Below, piece by piece: positions 57,623-64,000 of a stretch of DNA of 64,000 bases (the first letter of the stretch is position 1; each line of letters begins with the position of its first letter). Under the pieces are notes generated by a model that saw only the letters and a program-made list of their open reading frames with translations, was not told the DNA's origin and searched no databases. Location of the stretch: assembly GCA_001695595.3 (NCBI GenBank), contig MBPM02000097.1, forward strand, positions 186,001 to 250,000. Reading direction: 5' to 3'. The translations under genes and the position numbers were made by a program. This DNA is from Plasmopara viticola. Lineage: Eukaryota; Oomycota; Peronosporomycetes; Peronosporales; Peronosporaceae.

Positions 57623-57862
57623 GCATTAAAATGACTGCTTGTCTATATGACTGAAGTGCAAGACAAAAGACGATGCTCGCTACAGGCCCGTGTACAACTA
57701 CATGGATCATGCCTTGCCGTTGGCTATTACGGTAGGAGAGATGCGTAGCAAAAGCGTCGATCCATAGGACGGCTTTGCTTAAAATAAACACAGAATTAAA
57801 AGCGCTAGCACTTATATTTTTTTTAAAAGCCAACCTCGAGAAAGTAGTCAAGGTCGAAAGGC

Positions 57863-58802
57863 CTAAATCGTCGGAATCAACCACCTACTATCATTACCTT
57901 CACAGGAACGGCACATAAACCTGATGCATTGCATGGTTCCTGCCTCTTCGGTATGCGTCACCATGAAGAATCTCCCAGCACTGACACCAGCAGCATTCAA
58001 AGCAGGTCCCCACACCAGATTGATCGGAATCGAGTTCAGTGCATTCGCAAGGACTCCATATTCGGCAATCGACAAATGGTCGAAGAACTCCGACGATGGA
58101 ATTCCTCCTGCCAACATCGCGGGAGAATTGGCATGCACCGCAACGACCAGGCCCGAAAACCAGGCTCGCAACGCAACACCAGACGCAGCAGCATTTGCTC
58201 CCTGTGCAACAGGAGCACCAGTAATGCCCAGGCAAGCATGCAATGTCGCATCGTCTGCCCAGCCGATCGCAATGCCAGGATGATTGATGCCACCAACTTC
58301 CATTCGCTGCACCGCTTCATTCCAGGTCGCGTCATAATCCAAGTCTTTGACGCCGGAATTTGTCTTCTTGTCACAGCTCTTTGTTTGTAACATAAAGGCT
58401 GGTCGACTATCGCGCTTCCACCACATTCTAGTGCCATTTTCCTCGTCGTTCTTGTGTGTTGTTGCGGTAAAACTTCTACCAAGACGTGAATCCTCTTTCT
58501 CCAAGCTCAAATTCGTCCAAACACCTCGTTCTTCGCAAGCTTCCACGATGGGCGCGTTTCCTTGTACTGCTTGTCGTTTTCGCCTCGTAAGAAACTCTCC
58601 ACTTTTTTGTCGTGTTTTAGCCACGCGCCGTTCTTGTGCGCCAAATAAAGTGTCACGATGCTTGGCGGAATGAAGTGCTGTTGCGTGCTCAAGATGCCAG
58701 CGATAGCCTCCTGCAGCGCGCTCACTTTTGCATCACGTGCGATCTTGACAAAAACACAGTTGCTTCGCCATATATCGCACACTTCAGCTCCACGTCGCTC
58801 AT
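57863..58802 (-). pseudogene. Crinkler (CRN) effector pseudogene, copy B
   Basis: ATG at 58802, matching copy A. The frame is lost within about 25 codons by a small deletion near 58746-58757, and again near 58540 and 58480 relative to copy A. The motifs survive in different frames: 'TLYLAHKNGAWL' and 'IHVLVEVLPQQ'. The C-terminal region is open from about 58420 to 57863, with a tryptophan codon where copy A has a stop, so the two copies died by different mutations. The C-terminal part ('MEVGGINHPGIAIGWADD', then a Gly/Ala-rich stretch) is unclassified. Confidence 0.7.
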
Positions 58803-58938
58803 GTTTCCAAGTCCGAGACTGAAAAGGAAACAAGAATAATCGAAAAACGTCAAATCGATAATGACATTGACCCTCTGATGATCAGAATGATCACTAAACT
58901 TATAATATACTGCTCTTTTTTAATGATCAAGTCACCTT

Positions 58939-59285
58939 AGAGGCAAAACCAGTATCTACCATTAGCAAAAGATAGAACCCGGTAATTTCAAAAAATGGTC
59001 AAAGGATACTATAGACTTTAATGAGTGAATTACGCACCACGAGTCACCACCTTCCACTCAATGACAGCTAATTACAGTAACTCTAGACATAGGGTCAGCA
59101 TGAGTCACCGAGTTACCACTTTTTGCAACTTCCTCCCACTTCTTTTAGTTACTACTATATCATGTATGTCTTTATCATACTATACCTTCTTATGAGTACA
59201 TGATATTGAACATTGATAAAAAGTAAAGACTCGGGTGGCTCAGGTGACTCAAGTAAACAGAAATTCTTCTACACTGACTTGAAGA
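58939..59285 (+). repeat. Left terminal inverted repeat, element B
   Basis: Matches 36723-37060 without the adjoining SINE. Its terminal bases AGAGGCAAAACCA give the best match to the right end of element A, so it is the better guide to the true element end. Confidence 0.7.
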
Positions 59286-59688
59286 GTGTATTAACATCGG
59301 AATGAAATACGCTGATGAGTCAACATAGCGGTGACTTTGTGTCTCATGGTGATTCACTCGAAATCGACATCGACAGATACACTCGAACGATGATCCGCTA
59401 ATGTGACTTCATATTACGGCTTTCGCCTGTTTTACCATGCGATCATAGTCGTCCAAGGTAATTCTTGACTCATCTACCTCTGTCCTTGGCTTGGGAGTTG
59501 GTAAAGAGTATTAATTATTGCCGAGTTGAATCGGCTGAGGTTCTTATGAGTCTATATATCGGACATCAATTGCGTGGCTCTGCGTCTATCACAACGGAAG
59601 ATAATGGGAATTATACCTCAGTCTCCCAACAGCCAACGTTTTTGAGATCCATGTCTATATCGATGTAATTGATCAAAAATTATTATAC

Positions 59689-60015
59689 TTATCTTTCTAG
59701 TTGATCGTGTTGCAGATAGTAGAGCCAAAGAACACAATACTGCCCACAGTGTCCAAATCGAGGATTTTGAATGCCAATTTCGCGGTTCGAATAATCCTTT
59801 GCCATCACACGAGGCCTAAGTAATTCGAGAGGATTAAAGTACGCTTTATCTCTGTTTGATACTGCCATCCAGTGTCGGCCGAGCATGGGATTGTCCATGT
59901 TGATCATACAGTAGTCTTTGCTTTTGTCCAAATTCTTTTTGAGATCAATTTGGTCTACTTTGACGCCAAAAGAATTAGCGAGTGTCATGCGCTGATCATC
60001 CGTCGTTTTAAACAA
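59689..60015 (-). pseudogene. Adenain/Ulp1-like cysteine protease, copy B
   Basis: Best-preserved protease copy: 'GRHWMAVSNRDKAYFNPLE' carries the catalytic His and the Asp/Asn position, and 'GHCGQYCVLWLYYLQ' the catalytic Cys, in the order and spacing of C5/C48 proteases of adenoviruses and Polintons. An ATG lies at 59988, but the frame is open further upstream to a ten-A run near 60014-60023, where the N-terminus may have been lost. It cleaves capsid precursors in relatives. The usual length is about 150-200 residues; about 108 remain. Confidence 0.65.
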
Positions 60016-60189
60016 AAAAAAAATCTTACTCGCGGCGCTTTGTTTTTAAAATCAGTATATATAAATGTCATGAACATAATCACATAAAACTGTGTCGTCT
60101 GCATCTGATATTTCTGCTTTTGAGCATTCGTCGAACCAGCTCCCGCTGAGACACTCTTCCGCGATAATGTATGGACATATATTCAGGAT

Positions 60190-61805
60190 TCAACGTCTAA
60201 CACCGGTCAGTGTGCCGGACAAATTTAATTTGATCTCTCATAGATCCCTTCGCAAGCCGCATTTGTCAGTTGGAAAGAAGCCGTCAACGAGTTGCTTATA
60301 AACTGCAAACTCTTAATGGTGGTGGCAGCTTTGTAGCTTTGACTGCTGCCTGTACTGCGGATCAACTGATTCCTAAGGCCGGTGCGTGACAGTTATTGAC
60401 AGTGTTCAGGTTGTTATTGATGAAACCACCGTAGGAACGAACCAATTTCATGAAAATGGAAATACGAGATTCAAGACTATCATCAAAACGGACAATAACA
60501 CGTATGTGAAACATGGTCCAACCAGCAACTTTGTCTTGGATGAATGATCCAATCCAACGATTCAAAGAGTTTAGCGGAGCGGCAAAGTCACTCGAAAAAT
60601 TGGTCACTTCGTCGTTTATGACAGCTTGTAATAGCGTAAATGAGTTTGGCTTAGCTAACACCTCACTGAATCGAGGAGCCACCGAATGATCGCTTTTTAA
60701 CGCTCTTGATAAACGAAGTTCAAAGCTTGCATTCGATGTGATGGGAGGTAGCGCAATAATTAAGCAGTTTCGAAACCCCAAGTGTATGTGGCTCCTACTG
60801 ACGCCATTGCCGTTAGCTCGTCATTTTACGTCGCGCATTATCTGGCTCGCATTAAATTGCGGGATAGTTCTGACAACTCCAAGAAATGTTCAATGCAGAA
60901 GAACACGCGCGCCTTATTTACCTCAATTACAACAGTCAATCTGCTACTTTAGTTACAATTGGTACTGCAGGGGATGTTGCGCCTGTTACAATTGCTAGTT
61001 TGAGCAATAAATGAAGTTTGGAACCATCTGCCCAGTGCTTTCAAACTTAAGCAGTGGTACTACAACTATTACCTTGGCTGGGTGTCTTGCGCTCCCTGCA
61101 TCTGCTGCAACTCTTACGATTACAGCCCACGTTAATGGTACTCCCCTGCCGGAATCGGAATCACTCCTTCACGATCGCTCTCACGTCTTCGCGTTCCAAC
61201 CTGCTCGCCTAATCCAAGGCGATCATGCTTTAAATCAGAAGAAATATTACGCTACTTCGAACGAATTACGAATAAATTTACAGTTTTGCCGGGCACTTCC
61301 TCCACTTGGATATTTAGTAATGACATTGTTAATCAAAAGCGTTTGATCATGCAACTTGTTATCACCAATACAACCGCAGGTGCTACTGTATCGGACTAAA
61401 TATATTTGTTTCGTAGCCCATTCCCGACTTTACCTGCTACGACAAGTCCATTTGCTGCATTTGAAAAATCTACAAGTTACTGTAGGAACCGCACCTACTT
61501 GAAACATACCGGTTAGTTCTGGATATGATCTGTTCGTGCAAGAGATGTCAAACTCGGGCGTTGGTGGTGGCCGTGATGATGGTACGTCGGCTGGTTCGTT
61601 ATCTTAGCGTCAATGGAAATCACTCTACCGATTGTTGCTGTTGATATTGGTCGTCGTCTTTCACGTGAAGATAGAGCATTATCGTATCTGGCAACCTTAA
61701 CTGCAACTACGCTCTCACACTCTATTACCAAGTTGGCGCAAAGTTGTTGCAACAGTGGATTCGACGATGGGTACTGTATCGCAAATTCCAGTGCAAATTT
61801 AATTT
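60190..61805 (+). pseudogene. Probable major capsid protein relic, copy B
   Basis: Same order as 38075-39717: 'IPSQAAFVSWKEAVNELL' near 60244, then frameshifts, and the tail 'VAVDIGRRLSREDRALSYL' near 61637-61700, with 'SITKLAQSCCNSGFDDGY'. Upstream of the first block a 'GQCAG' segment in another frame suggests the N-terminus. Broken. Confidence 0.42.
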
Positions 61806-61886
61806 AAACACCTTCGTTTTCCCAATCTTTTTCCATCGCTAAGAACGTAATCATAATATACATTTTTTTAACCATCTTAAACATAC

Positions 61887-62400
61887 ATGGCCTATTCAAG
61901 TTGCTTTTTTACAGTTAATCAGACCAAGCAAAAAGCTTACGATCGCTATTACAATGCAATGCGATGAGTATTTTGTTTGAGGCAAGCATCTAAAGGCTCT
62001 AATTCAATACAAATCATCAGACGATGCAAGCACTGATTCGCTTGCAAAATTGTTCCGGTCAGTGATGGCAAATCGTGAGTACGAGTATGATAAAAAAAAG
62101 TTTCCAAGCGAGCTGGGGCGGCACCCTCGCCTACTCGACAACAATTAAAGAAACGGATGGGGAAGAGAGCAGTGATGACGAAGAAAGTGAGCGAAAAGGA
62201 GACAGGCGGCGCTAAGTCTCCTGGCATAAAAAGTATATACTGACGAGACCAATAGAAACAAAGTCAATTTGCAGCAAACTTATACGACAGTATTCGACAT
62301 AGATTTGGCAAAGCTGTCGATAACGCAAGGGCAAAGACTATATCGAAAAGACAATGCTCTTAGAGCGCCAAGAAAGCATTGAATGAGTCGAGATGCTATG
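61887..62400 (+). pseudogene. Unidentified element gene, copy B
   Basis: Counterpart of 39755-40290: starts ATGGCCTATTCAAG ('MAYSSCFFTVNQTKQKAYD') and breaks after about 25 codons; the distal part has a Lys/Glu-rich reading and 'SKLIRQYST'. No family recognised. Confidence 0.35.
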
Positions 62401-62639
62401 AATCAGTACAAAGCTGAAATAAAAGGCTGACTTAGTTATCTTAGCGAACGTTGCTCAATTTTTTAACTCGTTAACTTTTTATTAGAAGTTTGCTGACAGC
62501 AGCATTAGCGCACCAACTTGGAGTAATCAAGAGTATGTTGATTTCCTTTCAGATCATTATCGCCTACTTTTTTCATTTCATACGTTCATTTGGCATACGC
62601 TGACCGTTTCTCCACACACTTTCATTGCATCCTGTGCAA

Positions 62640-63590
62640 ATCATCCAAGATTTGCTTTGGTCTCTCCCTTCAGTTGTAACGGACTGATTCCGATGGTCCA
62701 ACGTGATGGAAATAGGTGTTATATTCTCGTTGTGTGCCATTTAAAATTGTGCATATGGATTGCACACAGAAAATGAAAGACGAGAATATTGCAGAATCGT
62801 AACACTGACTGGGACTAGTCTGATTGCTCCGATTGTTTCAATGTACATTGTATTGATAACAATTTGGTGCTTCGCCAACACCAACCGTATATGCGTTTGA
62901 TCCAGAAAGCTGCAAAAAAGCCGATGGCGATCGGTTCCGATACCGACTCTAACAGCAGAGGTTACTGCAATCCTGCGTACTTGTGTTTATCGAAATCGAA
63001 TCGTTGCCAGCAGTAGTTCACTATTTAAGGAGGTCACAATCGTTGCATTGTTCATTTGTAATCCGAATTAATATGCGATGTATCTGACAATTCGATGAAG
63101 ATCGGCATAACGTAGTTAGCAGATCCATCATTAAGCGCATTATATGCTTCAATATAGATACTACTAGAATTTAGCGCGAGAAGAGCAGTTCGAACGAACT
63201 AAAGTATGCCGCTTTGTTGTTAAACGCCATCTTATCAACAGTGCCTGAAACAAGGTAAAGAAAGCCACTTGAAAGTGTAGGCGTCAACCCAGCAGGATAA
63301 TAAAAAAGCATCGCTAAGGTTGCAAGGGTGTATGTATGATACCCACTCTTGTAGAATTGTGTGTTTACAACATTGACTTTACGCCTGGGACGTGAAATCG
63401 ACATATAATTCATCGCTTCAATTGATAGTGAAAAAATCAGCGTTTGTAGCTGAACTACCTCCTACAAATGAAACCGGATTATCGGTCGAATATAAATTCA
63501 GCAACGCTTACGTTTTGTTGTTTGATGTTAATGTCGTTCTCGATGCAATGACCACCCATTTGTATCAGATACTCGACAAATCTTCAAGAG
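62640..63590 (-). pseudogene. Fibre-like protein relic, copy B (truncated)
   Basis: Matches the C-terminal two thirds of the fibre relic in copy A. It retains 'MAFNNKAAYFSSF' and the open stretch at 63392-63619 on the other strand is only a shadow. The 5' end is removed by the deletion junction near 63583. Multiple frame breaks. Confidence 0.4.
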
Positions 63591-63619
63591 AAATAGTCAA
63601 AAAGCGGAGATATGAATAA

Positions 63620-64000
63620 ATTAAGTTCATCGTCGTGCTATCCAACTGATTTGTCTGCGGTCCCATAAGCCGAACATTTATAAAATCGTTAAGTTGTAAT
63701 GTGACCCCTCAAAGATAGTTTGCACCTTCTTCTGGACTGAGAAGAACGCTCGGCCATACCAAACGAAGTGGATTATGCACATTCAACCATAATTTGATGT
63801 AATCGAACACAAGCCTCAAGTTATCAGTTGCTTTTGCTTTAGCCAGCGCTTTAAACTCAGATTGAGTTAGAGATATCTTATCATACGTTTCGGTAAGCAC
63901 CTTTGCTGCTTTATCGGGGACGGACATTATATCCTCATAGCTGACGTACTTCTTCTCTTTCTCTGGCGTCACTTCGTTTTACAGCTTTTCAGCATTGTTT
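63620..64000 (-). pseudogene. Possible tyrosine-recombinase-like protein relic, copy B (cut by window)
   Basis: From the window edge the minus strand reads 'TPEKEKKYVSYEDIMSVPDK', then 'FDYIKLWLNVHNPLRLVWPS' and 'LLSPEEGANYL', stopping at 63709. Slightly better preserved than copy A over this part. Assignment as tentative as for copy A. Confidence 0.35.

Larger units (their letters stand above)
55520..64000. repeat. Segmental duplication, copy B (cut by window edge)
   Basis: Direct copy of 33430-45660. Contains, in order, the unidentified relic, a LINE insertion, the CRN pseudogene, the left inverted repeat and element genes. Relative to copy A it lacks the SINE and the short LINE derivative and has lost A 41479-45250 at a junction near 63583 (bases CTTC inserted at the join). 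Confidence 0.9.
58939..64000. mobile_element. Polinton-like virus element B (left part, internally deleted)
   Basis: Begins AGAGGCAAAACC at 58939 and repeats the gene order of element A: protease, capsid, unknown basic protein, fibre, then directly the recombinase-like gene. ATPase, penton and two unknown genes are missing through the deletion. The right end lies outside the window. Confidence 0.7.

Overview
The window reads as a nuclear fragment from an oomycete of the Peronosporales type (Phytophthora or downy mildew). The evidence is a GPCR fused to a phosphatidylinositol-phosphate kinase, a fused two-domain taurocyamine-type phosphagen kinase, two full-length PDR/ABCG transporters, a pair of Crinkler (CRN) effector pseudogenes, introns of about 58-61 bases, and oomycete Inr-type promoter elements. 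Several open frames only become sensible genes once short introns or a downstream ATG are taken into account; I state these choices gene by gene.

Layout: 1-0.5 kb, weak Copia-like relic; 0.76-3.65 kb, GPCR-PIPK gene (three exons); 3.65-10.2 kb, gene-free, with a 324-bp LINE-derived insertion, a decayed Ty3/gypsy reverse transcriptase and a perfect 22-bp-arm palindrome; 10.2-12.6 kb, phosphagen kinase; 12.6-25.2 kb, a gene desert with another gypsy relic; 25.2-27.9 kb, a dynein-2 intermediate chain (WDR60-like) gene; 28.3-32.3 kb, ABCG transporter 1 (minus); 50.7-54.8 kb, ABCG transporter 2 (plus); 54.9-55.2 kb, a small LSD1-type zinc-ribbon gene.

The most interesting part lies between and beyond the two transporters. 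From about 36.72 to 49.42 kb there is a roughly 12.7-kb element bounded by diverged terminal inverted repeats of about 330 bp. It carries decayed virus-type genes on both strands: an adenain/Ulp1-like cysteine protease, a probable double-jelly-roll major capsid protein, a fibre-like protein, an A32/FtsK-type packaging ATPase, a probable minor capsid (penton) protein, a possible tyrosine-recombinase-like protein and a GIY-YIG nuclease. I see neither a retrovirus-type integrase nor a protein-primed DNA polymerase. This fits an endogenous Polinton-like virus (PLV/Maverick relative).

The left part of this element and about 3.3 kb of left flank, including the CRN pseudogene, occur again at 55.52-64.0 kb. 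Because the flank is shared, this is a segmental duplication and not a second integration. After duplication the copies diverged: copy A gained a tRNA-derived SINE exactly at the element edge (15-bp target duplication) and a 333-bp LINE-derived insertion; copy B gained a longer LINE insertion elsewhere and lost about 3.8 kb of the viral core. Nearly all element genes are broken, so this is a fossil, and its host genes (GPCR-PIPK, kinase, dynein chain, transporters, zinc ribbon) look intact.
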